Notes under the pieces: generated by a model | What the model saw: only the letters and a program-made list of their open reading frames with translations | What the model was told of the DNA's origin: nothing | The model's database searches: none | Shown here: in pieces, positions 30,261 through 41,197 of the stretch | Layout: every line of letters begins with the position of its first letter | Position numbering within the stretch: the first letter of the stretch is position 1 | DNA from: Isochrysis galbana | Lineage: Eukaryota > Haptophyta > Isochrysidales > Isochrysidaceae | Direction of reading: 5' to 3' | DNA length: 64,000 nucleotides | NCBI GenBank assembly: GCA_018136815.1 | Contig: CM030932.1 | Location: forward strand, 6,362,407 to 6,426,406 | Made by a program: the position numbers and the translations under genes

Positions 30261-31112
30261 ATGGATAATAAAAAAATGGACGATAACTTTAAAAAATTCA
30301 TCACACCTCTCTTTCCGCCATATGGCACTTATAAATCTGCCATGCAGGTTATGGCGGAAGCATTGGACAGCATCAGTCCGCCGCCGCCGGTTGGGGTCAA
30401 CCCGGGGGGGAGCAACAACTCCCTGAGGAGGCTGCTTGAGTCGAACCCAAATTTGTGGACGTACACTTTCGAATGTAAGTCCTTATTCAGTTCATTCGAT
30501 TTCAAGCACAATACGAACATTAAAGACACCTTACATGCCATTTGCGAGGCTGATAAATCATTCACACTGGTTTATATGATACACACTCTCTTGAGCAATA
30601 AATTCACTGTGAAAACAATCATCAATATGAGTCGTGATGATCTGCTTCGTACAATGAAAACTTATGTCAATTCGGAATTAACTCCCCACCTCCAAGAATT
30701 GCTAGAAGGTGTCGATTCGGGTTCAGCTCCCCAAGTAAAGATTGAAAACAAAAGGCCGCTTATCGGTTCGGGTTCAGCTCCCGTAAAGATTGAACCCACA
30801 AGGCCCAGCAACCAGCAACATCAAATACAAAAAAGTTCGGTCCCAGGACACCGGGTCGAGCTCATGAGGGCGCTCCTGCCGAGCGAGTCCATCGTTCCGC
30901 GGCGGGGCCTGGAGGGTCCGCTGGACATCGACATTGTGAAGATGGCCGTGGACGCGGGCCATCGGCGGCGTGGGCTCGGCACTCGTTTCTGCATCAGCCT
31001 GGCCTTTCTCGTCGCCGATGTGTTCGGGAGGGGTGTGTACTTGGAGCAGTGCATCACGCCGTCCAGCCATGCGCTCGCGCTTCCGCCAATTTGCCGGATC
31101 CAACCTCTCTGA
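30261..31112 (+). CDS. AT-rich ORF of unknown function
   Basis: A frame of 283 residues. The first 190 codons are clearly AT-richer and more Lys/Asn/Ile-rich than the window's genes (for example NTNIKDTLHAICEADKSF), while the last 90 return to local GC. The C-terminal part holds HRRRGLGTRFC, which resembles the acetyl-CoA loop of GNAT acetyltransferases, but the rest of that fold is not evident. I do not recognise the N-terminus. The composition step suggests that foreign DNA, perhaps virus-derived, inserted next to a host sequence. It may be a fossil rather than a working gene. Confidence 0.35.
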   Translation: MDNKKMDDNFKKFITPLFPPYGTYKSAMQVMAEALDSISPPPPVGVNPGGSNNSLRRLLESNPNLWTYTFECKSLFSSFDFKHNTNIKDTLHAICEADKSFTLVYMIHTLLSNKFTVKTIINMSRDDLLRTMKTYVNSELTPHLQELLEGVDSGSAPQVKIENKRPLIGSGSAPVKIEPTRPSNQQHQIQKSSVPGHRVELMRALLPSESIVPRRGLEGPLDIDIVKMAVDAGHRRRGLGTRFCISLAFLVADVFGRGVYLEQCITPSSHALALPPICRIQPL

Positions 31113-31154
31113 CCGAGGCTGTCGCCTTCCGCGTCCAGGACGAGAGCGCGGGGG

Positions 31155-31744
31155 AGCGAGAGCGAGGCATCAGCAGGGTGTCCTCATGTGCGACTCTTGC
31201 GTGCTCCTCCCCTCGGGCGCCTTTTTCTCGCTCGCTTGGCGCCCCCGGCTCACCGGCGGCCGCTGGCTCCGTGTGCATCGCGCGGTGCAGGTGTGTCTCT
31301 CCTCCTCGCCCCCCCCCCATCGCCCCTCCCTCCCACCCAAAAAGGGAGGAAACCCCAACAACGCACTCCCTCCCTCCCCCGCTCTCTCAGGGAAGCGGCC
31401 TTGCGGTGGCCGCCGCCGGCGTCGCGCTCGCCGTCGCGTGGGTGCCCCGAGGGCGCCACTTCTCGCACCCCCATCACACGCTCGGGATCGTCGCCTTCGC
31501 CCTCGCCCTGCTGCAGCCGCTCAACGCGCTCGTGCGCGGCAGGCCCGGCGCCCGCACCACACGCCGCGCCGTGTGGCGGGTCGCGCACAAGGGGACGGGC
31601 TACGCGGTGCTCGGCGTGGGCGTCTACCAGGCCCTCTCGGGGCGCGCCCTCATGCCGAGCCAAGGCGACGCTGTTCTCGTCGCGTACGTGGTGCTCCTGG
31701 GCCTCTCCTTCGGGGTGCTCGCGGGGGGGCTCATGGTAGGGTGA
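31155..31744 (+). CDS. Cytochrome b561-like membrane domain
   Basis: Two exons join in phase: one ending VHRAVQ at 31290 and one from 31391 (after CTCTCAG) starting GSGLAVAAAG and ending at 31744. The joined sequence has CVLLPSGAFFSLAW, a charged loop, AAGVALAV, then LGIVAFALALLQPLNALVRG and VGVYQALSG, with at least four hydrophobic helices. Four histidines fit haem ligation: in RHQQG, RVHRAVQ, FSHPHHTLG and RVAHKG. Cytochrome b561 proteins move electrons across membranes, often as the C-terminal half of DOMON-b561 proteins. The N-terminal exons here are not found, and the upstream frame changes. The gene is therefore partial or its 5' part is unresolved. Confidence 0.6.
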
Positions 31745-32337
31745 GAAAGAGGGAAAGGAGACCAAATGAAGGCAAGCCGCCTACAGTGATATCGAATTAG
31801 GTACTAGCTAGGTACTACAACCCCCCTGACTCGCCGCCCTTCAGAATCCCCTTCCCTCCCACCTCCCCCTTTCTCCCCTTCTTTCCTGTTTCTTTTGGTG
31901 TCCGGGGGTGGGCCCAGGTGCTCTACCTCGGGCCAGGGTTCGGCGGTGGGCTGGGGTAGGCTATGCTGCACGTTCGTTTGTATTTCGCATCGTGCTGGTT
32001 TTATTCCAACGCACTCATTCCTATGAGACTGCAAAGCGTCGGAAGCCTCCACAGCTTAATCGAACAAAAAGTCGATCAAACTGAGTGAGCGCAGGGTGAG
32101 CGCCCGTGACTTTCCCCAAGGTTGAAGGTGCGGGCCATCAAAAGTCCCAGTGCACCACCCGAACACGGGAGAAATTTTACCCCCGCATATATACATATTA
32201 TATTTACATGAGTATTCGACCCCCCTCTCCTCCCCCCCCCCCCCCCACACACACACTCAATTACATTGTGATCACAGCGAGTGACGAGAAGTCACAAGTG
32301 TCGGAGCGGGGAGCGGGGACGGTAGAAGTCCCGCACC
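31745..32337. other. No gene seen
   Basis: Intergenic between two convergently transcribed genes. A poly-C run lies at about 32236-32246. Nothing codes convincingly. Confidence 0.45.
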
Positions 32338-32424
32338 TTTGGTGGTTCCTACCCCACATAGGGGAGGGGTGGAGAGGGAGAGCGGGGGGGGGGCTCGCGC
32401 GCAACTAAGTATAAACTTAGTTGT
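32338..32424 (-). mobile_element. SINE 5' module
   Basis: On the minus strand: palindrome AACTAAGTTTATACTTAGTT (32423-32404), a G/C-rich stretch and GGTAGGAACCACC. It corresponds to the first 85 bp of a type-A element; the rest is absent. Confidence 0.7.
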
Positions 32425-32500
32425 GAGCGTGAGGGGGTAGGGGTTGGGGATGTTTCAAGGGGCTCATTTCAAGCTGAGTTTGACGCGCTTTGACGTTCCC

Positions 32501-33639
32501 TCATGTATGGCGGACAATGAGTAGTCGGTGGACAGTACACGGGCGTGTGCGGCTCGTGGGTTGAGGTACATCGGCTTCCGCGCATGCAAGGGTTAAAATC
32601 CTTTCGTCCACCTCCACGCAAGGGATATCCAACAATGCATCTCGCAACGCATCAAATGATGGTCGCGAGAAGGGGGCAATCAAGATCGAGACCTGCAGCA
32701 AAGAAGTCTAGGGACTGAGAGCTCAGATTTGGTTCTACATGGGGGAGAGGGTGAGTGAGGGGATTGAGGGAGCTGCAGCTGTGGCAAGGCTAGATGTGAA
32801 CACACCGGAGCTCGAAGACGAAGGAGCAAGCGCACAAGGTCGGGAACATCTTCCCGAAGGTAACAGATGTCTGAGCCAAGGACTAGGTCGTACTGCACAT
32901 TGTCGTTGCCTTCCTTGTCGTCCCCGAAGGCCAGAGAGTTGTTCACACTCAGGCGCTCAATCGAATCTTCCCAGTCTTCTTCGAAAAAAATCCCATCTTT
33001 CATTCGTCCACCAGAACCCCATTCGAGCCCAGCTACTTCAATCCATCCTGGCACACCATTGTAAGAAGTTTTCGACTTGCCTGTGACAAGGGCAGTGTTC
33101 CGCCGTAGCAGATCTACTAGAGCAGGACGGCTATCTGTCAGGGTGACTCGCGCGCCACCCTCCATTCGCCGCCCGAGCTCAAAACCAGGAAGTCCGACGC
33201 CAGCACCGAGCTCGAGCACCCGTGGGAGGGTCTTCAACGTAGGCATGTCAGTCGATCGCTGGAACAAGGCGAGCGCAAGCGCTGAGTCCCACACGCGGTG
33301 TCCTACTCCTGCATTGTCGTAAGAGGTTCCCAATAGCAAGAGAGGCTCGTCATTTTCGTCCGCAAAACAGAACTCCATGCGGCCGCTCTCGTTGCAGTCG
33401 ACCGCCGTCATACTGCCCAGACTGACCATTCGTGCGAGAAGAGAAGACTCGATGCTCACAGCGTGTGGGTCGGCCGGCGGCCCACGGAAGAGCTCATAGT
33501 GTGTGCGGCGCCAGTTCCATGGCCCGTCGGCCGCAGTGAGGAGGAGTGGCTTGGCGGCAGCCACGGGCTCGACCGACGCCGCCGCGCGCGCACGTGCTGC
33601 GCCGCTCGCCGAGCCGAGTCTAGTGGGTCCAGTCACCAT
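32501..33639 (-). CDS. Family-16 lysine methyltransferase (METTL21-like)
   Basis: Two exons on the minus strand: 33639-32806 (278 codons) and 32692-32501 (63 codons plus stop), joined across a 113-bp GT-AG intron in phase 0, giving 341 residues. Residues about 115-250 carry the Methyltransf_16 pattern: G-x-R/H-V-W-D-S-A, then motif I VLELGAGVGLPG, acidic motif TLTD, a W-G in LEWGSGG and the post-I block DLVLGSDICYL. These are class-I SAM enzymes that methylate lysines on proteins such as chaperones or elongation factors; the substrate here is unknown. ATG at 33639 is chosen because the upstream extension has only a GTG. A CT-rich leader precedes it. Without splicing, the C-terminus would be an unrelated Ser/Pro tail. 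Confidence 0.8.
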
Positions 33640-33669
33640 GATTGCTGTGGACGAGATGTGAGAGCGCAC

Positions 33670-34030
33670 CCACGGCCCAGGGAAAGGGAATTAGAGGGAA
33701 GGGGGGCGCGGGGGGGAGGGGGGGGGGGAGGAGGGAGAGATGAAAGCGACGAGAGAGAGAAGAGAGAGGGAGAGAAAGAGAAGTCAGAAGAGAAAGAGGG
33801 TGAAGAGCTAGAGGAGAGCTGTTATTAGAGGGTCAAGCCGAAAAATTCCTGTAGACTACAATACACAGGAGAGAAGAGAGGGAGAGAGGAGAGAGGGACA
33901 CAGAGGGGAGGGAAGAAGAGAGAACAAGAGAGGAATGGGAAGAAGACTTCAAAGAAGAGAGAGAGCGGGTAATAAGAAGAGGGACTGAGAGAGAGAGAGA
34001 GGAGAGAGGATGATGATGATGATGATGGCC
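33670..34030 (-). promoter_or_regulatory. CT-rich leader of methyltransferase gene (GA tract on plus strand)
   Basis: About 360 bases of nearly pure purine on the plus strand, hence pyrimidine on the coding strand of the adjacent gene, ending in an (ATG)n-like microsatellite near 34008-34025. Its orientation relative to the start codon matches other leaders in the window. Confidence 0.5.
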
Positions 34031-34110
34031 GCGTCTGGAAAGGGCGGCGGACGGAAGTGCCGGCATCCACCTTTTTATTTTCCCTCGTAAGTCGTAGTGC
34101 CTTTAACTCT

Positions 34111-34330
34111 TTAACTCTTTACTGCCGGAGTACCGAAAAACAGATGCTTCGGCTCGGTTTCTTCAGTCTTTCTTCTCACAGCTTCCCCCGCAGGCGATAC
34201 GCCGCCGGGGGGCCGCAGGGGGCATGCCGAGACGCAAGGCGATGGCCCAACCACCCATAGAAAGGATGATCTAGGCAGGGTTCTTCATGAAAATTGGTGA
34301 AAATCGGAAGCACCTATTTCGGTGCTTCGC
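34111..34330. mobile_element. Fragment of the TTAA inverted-repeat element
   Basis: TTAACTCTTTACTGCCGGAG at 34111-34130 is identical to the right terminus (read inward) of the element at 63240-63735. Diverged copies of the GATGCTTC motif follow. The opposite end is not seen. Confidence 0.45.
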
Positions 34331-34504
34331 TTTGTTACGAATTCCAACGTGAAAAAGTGAAAAAGGGAAGGTGGCCAACGAGCCGATTTCACCGTGCTCC
34401 CGACCTCTGTCCCCCACCCCCTGCGCCGAGAGGGGGAGAGGGGGGGGGGGGGCAACGCCTCGGCCGAAAATCACTAAGACTGTGAATAGGTTTGGATTTC
34501 GACT

Positions 34505-34605
34505 ATTAGGTATCTAGCTAATAGTGGCCCACCGACTATTTACATTGAAGCTAATAGTGGCCCTTCGGCTATTTACATTGAGGCTAATAGTGGCTACGTC
34601 TAGGC
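34505..34605. repeat. Short tandem repeat (CTAATAGTGGCC)
   Basis: About three copies of a 36-37-bp unit with the core CTATTTACATTGAAGCTAATAG followed by TGGCCC. The core itself is partly palindromic (CTATTA / TAATAG). Confidence 0.75.
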
Positions 34606-34639
34606 TATTATTAGTATTATGGGTATTATCAAGATAGTT

Positions 34640-34976
34640 AGTAGTTAGTTAGCTCTAGCTCTAGATGTACTCTAGTTGCATACTGGCATACTGGGCGGAA
34701 AGAAACATGCGTGTCGGACAAGGCAGCACAAGGCTACTAGTTTGCAAATTGTTGACTTGGCAGGGCTTCAGTCCATGGAGGAGGCCCAGTAGAAAGTAAA
34801 TAGCTTGTCCCCCCACGAATCCCCTCTCTCTTTACTTGCCCTTTTCTACATTCTACATGCATATACTATATAATACTATATACTATATGTTCTGTATTTT
34901 CCCTTTGCTTTTGCCCCCCCCCCCTTTTCTTACTCTTTTTGGCGAAGCGGGGGCAACGGGAACAATTCTGGCGCGA
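34640..34976. other. No gene seen
   Basis: An AT-rich stretch with TATACTATATAATACTAT repeats near 34862-34888 and a poly-C run. No coding signal. Confidence 0.45.
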
Positions 34977-35033
34977 ATGGAGGTGTTAACGCAAAGTGGG
35001 TCAACACCGGGTAAACGTGAACCCATACACCCT
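34977..35033 (-). repeat. 57-bp repeat with GTTAACACC motif, copy 2
   Basis: An inverted copy of 25868-25924, differing at only a few bases. Here it lies at the broken edge of a LINE reverse transcriptase fragment. Confidence 0.8.
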
Positions 35034-35039
35034 GAGCTA

Positions 35040-35430
35040 GAATAGAATTCCGCCGGCAGCGCGTCGGGCCCGGAGCTTTTGCCCCTACCTATGCTGTGTA
35101 TCGCCGATTCGAGTTCCTCCATCGTGATCTTGCCTTCCAGTTGCATTGAGTCATTGTCAGCGAGGGGGTGCTCTTTGAGCGCCTCTTCGAGTTCATTGTC
35201 CCGCGTTGTTTCCCTTTCCTGGTAGAGCCACACGTAGTACTTTCTCAGTTGGTTGCGGATCTCGTGGTCGTTTTTGGTTGTTGTCCTATCGGGTTCGCCG
35301 TGATGTAGAGCTCCGGGATGGCTTGCTTGCGACAGCACTGCGGCCGTGGATGAAACGCAGGGGGAAATGTTGGCATGCGCACGCACGGCGTCTCCGCGGG
35401 GGAACCGATGATGCCCATGCACGGCGTGCA
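35040..35430 (-). mobile_element. LINE fragment, start of reverse transcriptase
   Basis: The minus-strand frame encodes YYVWLYQERE, then ITMEELESAIHSI and KSSGPDALPAEFY. This is the N-terminal RT block of L1-like non-LTR elements (K-S-P-G-P-D-G-x-P-A-E-F-Y). It breaks off immediately after AEFYS at the 57-bp repeat. This is the RT part that the LINE at 9128 lacks, although I cannot prove that it is the same family. Confidence 0.8.
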
Positions 35431-35473
35431 CATTGGTGCAAGCAAGTCATCAAACGTACCCCGCGAGAAAAAA

Positions 35474-35841
35474 AGTTGTTATGCCCACGCACGACGCCCC
35501 CTAGTCTTTCGTTTAATTTTAAAATATTGCTGTATACATAACTATGGACATTTGACCGCTCAATTCGACTGATGCCCTACAATTGACGGAACGACACCTT
35601 CTTATTGGCCTTTCTTTATAACTTTAAGCAATTTCCCGTCACCCATGATCAGATTATGCACCATCAAATAATGTAAAGAGTACCTGCACACAGCCCGACG
35701 ATGGCTTTCACAGCGCATCATCCTCACGGCGTGAGGACAGAAGATGGTCTCCGGCAAACCTATCCCAAAGCTATCATACCTTCAGGTTGTAATCTCCATT
35801 GCCTTGACTTGGGCACCTTCGACCAAATCTGCGAGATACCA
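35474..35841. other. No gene; inverted piece of the CGTTCCGTCAA repeat
   Basis: 35515-35605 is an inverted, diverged copy of the repeat at 20225 and 49297. The remainder is the 3' flank of the next gene. Confidence 0.45.
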
Positions 35842-38800
35842 CTAGCATGAGGGCGTCGGTTGAGCATAGTTGCGCAAGAGACTCGCCATCTTATTACCAT
35901 TCAGCCGCGGGGGCGTGTAGCCAGCAAGTGCCCGTAATGCGCAACGCCCAGATTCCGCAAGCGAGTCCATGTCGTCCGCCATAGGACCAACTTGCTTCGG
36001 CGTCTGCATCGACACTTGGCGCAAGAGGGCGGCCGCAGACTGCTGGGGCGAAGCTGGGAGGTCAAATCCCTGTGCGTTAAGAGCGTTCGTGACTGCTAGC
36101 CCATCCTCGACGCGATGTGGTGTTTGTGCAACGCTGGGGGCGATATCCACATCTAGAGTCGTGATATCCGCTACTTGCATATGAAAGGCAAAGGCCACGC
36201 TCAAGATCGTTCCTACAATCATCACCAACTGAAGAAGAAGGCGACTGGCTAGCATGGCCCGCGCGAAAGCCTCGAGCAGCGCCTCCCATCGTTCGAGGGA
36301 AGAAGAGTTGCCCGCATCCGGGCTCTCGACGACTCGCGAAATTGTGTCTTGTGGTCCATCCACCTCGGGAGCGGAGGCGACGGGCATGGGCCTAGGCATA
36401 TTTATAGACATTAAAGCGGCGTCCATATCTGCTAGACCTGTAGCGTGGTGAATCAAAAGTGTAGAAGCAAAACTCATGACTTTGGTGTCGTCCAGCATTG
36501 AACGAAGGAAAGTGGCCTGAGCGTTGACGGACTGCATAAAAGGTTCGATCAGCATGTTGGATTTGATCGTATACCGGAAGCTCCCATGGGCGGTACGTAG
36601 AATCAAGTACCAGTGGGTCGCGGAAACTAGGGCGAATGATGACTGAGTAACACTGAGCGCGAGGGGCCCGTCCGACGAGGGGTATTCCGGTAGCGAATTG
36701 TCGATGACCCAATGCACAATTTGGCCCCGCCATACGATTAGAGCACGACTCAAACTGTGATATGGAAGATGCATCTGGTAGGGAAGACCAACTGCAGTCG
36801 ACAATCCCGGGGGCAGCTTTACAGTGGGTGTGCTTTGAGCGACATCCATCAGCACAGCAATGGTCAAAGCATCGCATGTAGGAGAAGTCGGGGGCAGCGG
36901 CACGTTTGCCGAATCCAGCGAGTAGCCGTAAGTACGTGAGTTTAACCTTGGGGAAGGCAACGTCTTGATATCCAACATGGACTTCGATGTTTGGTTGGCG
37001 TTCGTGGCATCTTCCGCCACTGCATGCCCGACCCGTGCTGAAAATTCGAGAGACCGGTTGTTCGGGAGAAGACCGCACTTTGCTGGGCAACGAGGCGTTG
37101 CGGGCGACCACACGAGGCGAGTTGGAGTCCTTGAAAGGAGGAAAACCGAGCTTTGAACACTGTGCGCATGCGCTGTTGGGAATACATGTCGTTTGGGCCA
37201 TAGCGCAAGCGGTGTCGATACAGAGTAATAACTTGCTCCGCTTGCTGCAAGAATAGACCGGTTCGTCTCTGTACCCATTGCAACGGGATTAGACTGGCCG
37301 GTCACTCCTCCAATCGGAAAGGTCAATTCTTCGGTGCACATTGATTGTGGGCGTGGCAATAGTTCCGCACAAGGCGAGTGAGGCAATTCCCAAGTTGAGG
37401 ATTGCATGAGCACGATTGAGGTATTTGCCGCCAGCACGGGAGATGGAACGCAGTCAGCGATTTTAGTGTAGAACGGAGTCGGCGAGGTGGCCTGAACATC
37501 GCCATCCTTCTCATCAACATGCATCCGCATGCGAGTTATTTGAGGAATCTGGGAAACGGCGTGTGAGTAGTATGGACACGGCATCGATATGGCATCCTGA
37601 TGCAGTATTGGGTCGTCGCAAGTGTCAGCCTCCAGATTAATGGCTAATATACTCTTGAATTCCACCAAGCGCGACTCATTCTGGGTGAATCCGATTAATG
37701 TGATTGCTGGGTCCTGTACTCTCTTCTCATCAGCTGCCGAATTCAGAAATAGGTCGCTCTGAACTGCCCGAGACTCAGATGCAAATCCAGACATGAAGTT
37801 GCTTCCACACAGTAACATGCCAACAAGAAGCCCACTCAGAAGAGCAACGCAACGTTTTGCCATGAGAGACGGGGCGTGTGGTGCATCACGAGCCAACTTC
37901 ACATCGGGGCTTCCGTCCATAGATTCCTCCGACAGTACTTGCAATGTTTGAGGGCTCAAGCTAATGCTTGTAAGCCGGTTCCAAAGTGGCGGGCTTACGA
38001 GGGACAGCTCCTGCAGTTTCGGGGTCAGCCCAGTGTGAACGTCATCGTCGCCCAGGAGTTGCCTGCATGAACCTGCCGAGCAGGCGGAGATCTCGGATGT
38101 TGGAGTGCTTGCATGCGAAGACAAGCACTGCGACGTAGGCTTTGCCTTGAGGCTTGCACCGCATGTCGACGGCGTAATGCCCGGTGACCGTTCAAGCAGC
38201 TGGTTTGGGGTGACTGGGTGCAGGAACTGATGCGAACCATCCACTCTCGGGCATGCATCGAGGAGATTGATGGCCACCGCGTTCCATTCGCTGTCCGAGT
38301 CGCTTGATTGCCGTTGCTCGGCAGCACGAACTGCGCGCACCCATGGCTCACGCACACACCGGCTTGTGACACAGGAAAGCGCAATCAGCGTGTCACTGAT
38401 GGACACTGCATGTTGGCGTAGCGCGGCGTCCGGCCATGCAAACAAGAGCGCCTCGATGCTCTCCGCAGCAGCAGCCTGAGTGTGCAACGGGCATGCTGGG
38501 CTCTTGGCGCTCAACATCAGGCACGTCAGCATCTTCTCGGTGACAGAAGGATGTCCATTTAGGAGCACGATCTTGAGGCTCGCCGCAAGATCTCGCATGT
38601 CACAGACAATGAAGCGGGGAAAGAGAGCGTCAAGCCAGGGCTTGTCGACACCAGAGCCTCCATACTGTGCACATTTGGAGAGAAGTGTGTGAGCTGCGCA
38701 GCGAATGCGTGACCTGCACAGAACACACAGCGTGGATAGGCTTGGGGAAGCTCACCGCAAGTACGTGTGTTACCAGAGCGAAGAGGTCTGCGCTTGGCTC

Positions 38801-39064
38801 ACATGAGAAAAAGAGGGTTGACAAGATCGACGTCAGCTCTGAGGCAAACTCCTGCAGCAAAGTCTGCTCAGCGCCACACAGAGCTGTCCGCACACGCCGC
38901 GCCCACGAGGGGTCAGCCGTCGAATGTGAGAGGAGCTCGCGGAAGCGGAGGGACTGTGGCTTGGGTGAGAAGGGCGTCGAGGCCCCCGTCCTGTTGCGCT
39001 CGTGCGCCGAAAGCGCGCCGAGTGGGTTCCTCGTCGGTCTGCGAGTGCCGCAGTCCAACTCCAT
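35842..39064 (-). CDS. Two-membrane-segment protein of unknown function
   Basis: Two exons, 39064-38756 (103 codons) and 38664-35842 (940 codons plus stop), joined in phase 0 across a 91-bp GT-AG intron, give 1043 residues. Residues about 60-240 are helical and HEAT/ARM-like in feel (SLKIVLLNG, SIEALLFAWPDAAL). Segment 375-394 (CVALLSGLLVGMLLCGSNFM) and segment 912-933 (LLLQLVMIVGTILSVAFAF) are hydrophobic enough to span a membrane. The 520 residues between them are Ser/Thr/Pro-rich with many NxS/T sites, so they may be luminal or extracellular. The C-terminal 110 residues would be cytosolic. I know of no family with this layout. Start 39064 is the first ATG of the joined frame; a longer frame reaches 39133. 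Confidence 0.7.
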
Positions 39065-39529
39065 CGATCGGTGGTTTGAATCTGCAAGACGAGTAGAGTA
39101 GAGTAGTTTAGTAGTGAATGGAGACAAAGGCATGCACTAGTTGCTTTTAACCCTAGTATATGCCTATAAATTGATTTGCCGGTGCTTGCCCATCGGCTGG
39201 GGCACTTTGGGAGAGGGTTTTTGTTGGCGGGGAGGCCTTCACATAGGCAGACTAGAATCCCCTAAGCAGGATAGCATATGAAGATGATCTTACAATGCAG
39301 TTTACATGGTGCGAAAACGCCGAAATCACAAAAGTGGAAAGTGGAAAGTGGCCAAAACCAAAACCCCAAAACGCAAAAAACCTCAAAACCTCCGACTACT
39401 CCCTATGACAACGGTGGCAAGAAAAAAAGCATTGAAGATGGTAGTATGCGCCGGCGCCGTCATTGCCCGCCAAGCATCTGAACTGGGAGCGTTTGGGCAC
39501 CTCCAATGCCAATGGCCAATGGGCAATCT
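39065..39529. other. No gene seen
   Basis: The 5' flank of the preceding gene (minus strand). A/C-rich sequence near 39310-39400 has repeated AAAGTGG and CCAAAAC motifs. Confidence 0.4.
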
Positions 39530-39665
39530 CCATAGCCATAGCCAGCGGAGAGAAGCAGGAGAGGCCAGGGCCATGCCCCAGCCTCACCTGCCCCCTGAGC
39601 TGTGCTCCCAGGCCCCTGCGGGCCTCCTGGGGACCTGAAGAGGGGCCGCAGGCGCGCGCCATGGG
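39530..39665 (+). mobile_element. Diverged type-A SINE fragment
   Basis: Shares with the SINE bodies AGGCCAGGGCC, CCCCAGCCTC, TGCCCCCTGAGCTG and GGCCTCC. Both ends are missing. Confidence 0.5.
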
Positions 39666-39857
39666 CCAGAGCCGCAGGGAAGAGATGAGGAAGAGGGAAG
39701 AGGAAGAGGGAGGGGAGGGTGGGAGTGGCAGCTCCCCCCTCCGGCCTCCGTCCGGCGTTGACGTGTCTTCTCGCCCGGTTTGGGTAAGAGGTAAGAGAAG
39801 ACGGTGGCACCAGAACCAGGAAGGAAGGGCCGCGGCTCGCCGCGGCCACTCACTTCG

Positions 39858-40066
39858 GCGATGGAGATTAGCGCTTCTGCGCTCCTATTTCACGAGTGCC
39901 CCCCCCCCCCTGCGTTGTTTTTACCCGAAAGGGGTTTTCCCCCAGCGTGGACTCGAGGAGAGGACGCGCTGGGGTGCGCGGGGTCGGTGCGTGCACTGTG
40001 AGGGGGACAAATATCGAGAGGAGGGGGCATTGCCCCCTCCCCCCGGTAGCAGTCGGACACTTGGCT
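39858..40066 (-). repeat. Dispersed repeat of about 205 bp, copy 2
   Basis: An inverted copy of 25648-25850, with indels in the poly-G runs and near GCTACCGG. Confidence 0.75.
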
Positions 40067-41197
40067 TTTCAAGCATGAGCGATTATTGCGACGGAGATGC
40101 GAGAGATTTTTGCGCGGCATCGACGCCCTCTGAGATAGGAAGCTGCTGGGCTCTTCTTGGCACGAGGGGTGGTCAAGCCCGCCATTCCCATTCCACCACT
40201 CCCTGCCGTTTCCGCCGCGCCTCCCGCCGATTGTTCCCTTTCCGTCTCCTCGCATATCGAGCCAGTGGTCATGCTCGATCCGTCAGCTTGCCGCATGCGG
40301 GAGTCCTTTCTTGAGTGGGTGCTAGCCCCGTCCCCTTGTCGCACGCGTGACCAATAATGAGTTCGTAATAATGTACTACTACTACAAAAATTCAAGAAGG
40401 TCATCTGTTGCGGGTAGGGGGGGTTGTTCATACCTCTTCGCATCTTTCCCGCCATTAGATTTCCTCGCGTGACTCCCCTTCGTTGTCTAGTTCCGTATCA
40501 CGCCCACCTTTCCCGCCCGCTCCCGATAGGATCGTCCCCTCACGTCCCCCTTTCCCATTTCTCGCCTCGTCTCTCCTTCCCTCTCTCCCCGTTCCCACTG
40601 AGTGTTTTTTCCGCCCGCTGTCGTCTCTTTCTTTTCCCGCGCGTTCTCTTCTTTCCCCCCCCGCGTGTCTTCTCTTGGTCCGGTAGCTTTTGTACGCTCA
40701 GCGCTATCGCTTGAGCGCTCCTGTGGCCTTCTGCCCTGTGTGCCCTTCGTCCTCGTTCTCGTCTCGCGTGACCGCATGCCGGTCGAGGTCCCTCGCTCGT
40801 CCTCAGCTCCTCCGATGCGTGCCTCCCATGTGTCCGGTGGCCCGTGCCCCATGTCTCTGGACTGTACCTCACATGTTACATACATCAATCCTCTTGCCCC
40901 CACATGCAACACAGCCACAGCTCCACTCCATCCCACACATCATCCTTGCGCCCGACGCCCGCCCGGGTGAGGACATCAGCAGTCACCAACTCTATGCAGC
41001 GCAGATGTTAGTAGATGTAGTCCCGGCATCGTAGCAGTGCGCACGAATTCCATGAGCTGAGATTCAGATTAGCAAGCCAAGGATTAGCTCAATAGAAGGT
41101 GTGTTCTAGGTGCTGTTTGAGAGAGCACAAATAAGGTATGTAGCATATCCTCGATCATCAAGATGCAGGCTTCACGCAGTCGGCGAGATTGACGTAG
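40067..41197. other. No supported gene; CT-rich tract 40440-40690
   Basis: Contains a plus-strand pyrimidine-rich tract like the leaders of known genes, but the frames after it (for example from about 40690) have no domain. It may hide a short first exon. Confidence 0.35.
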
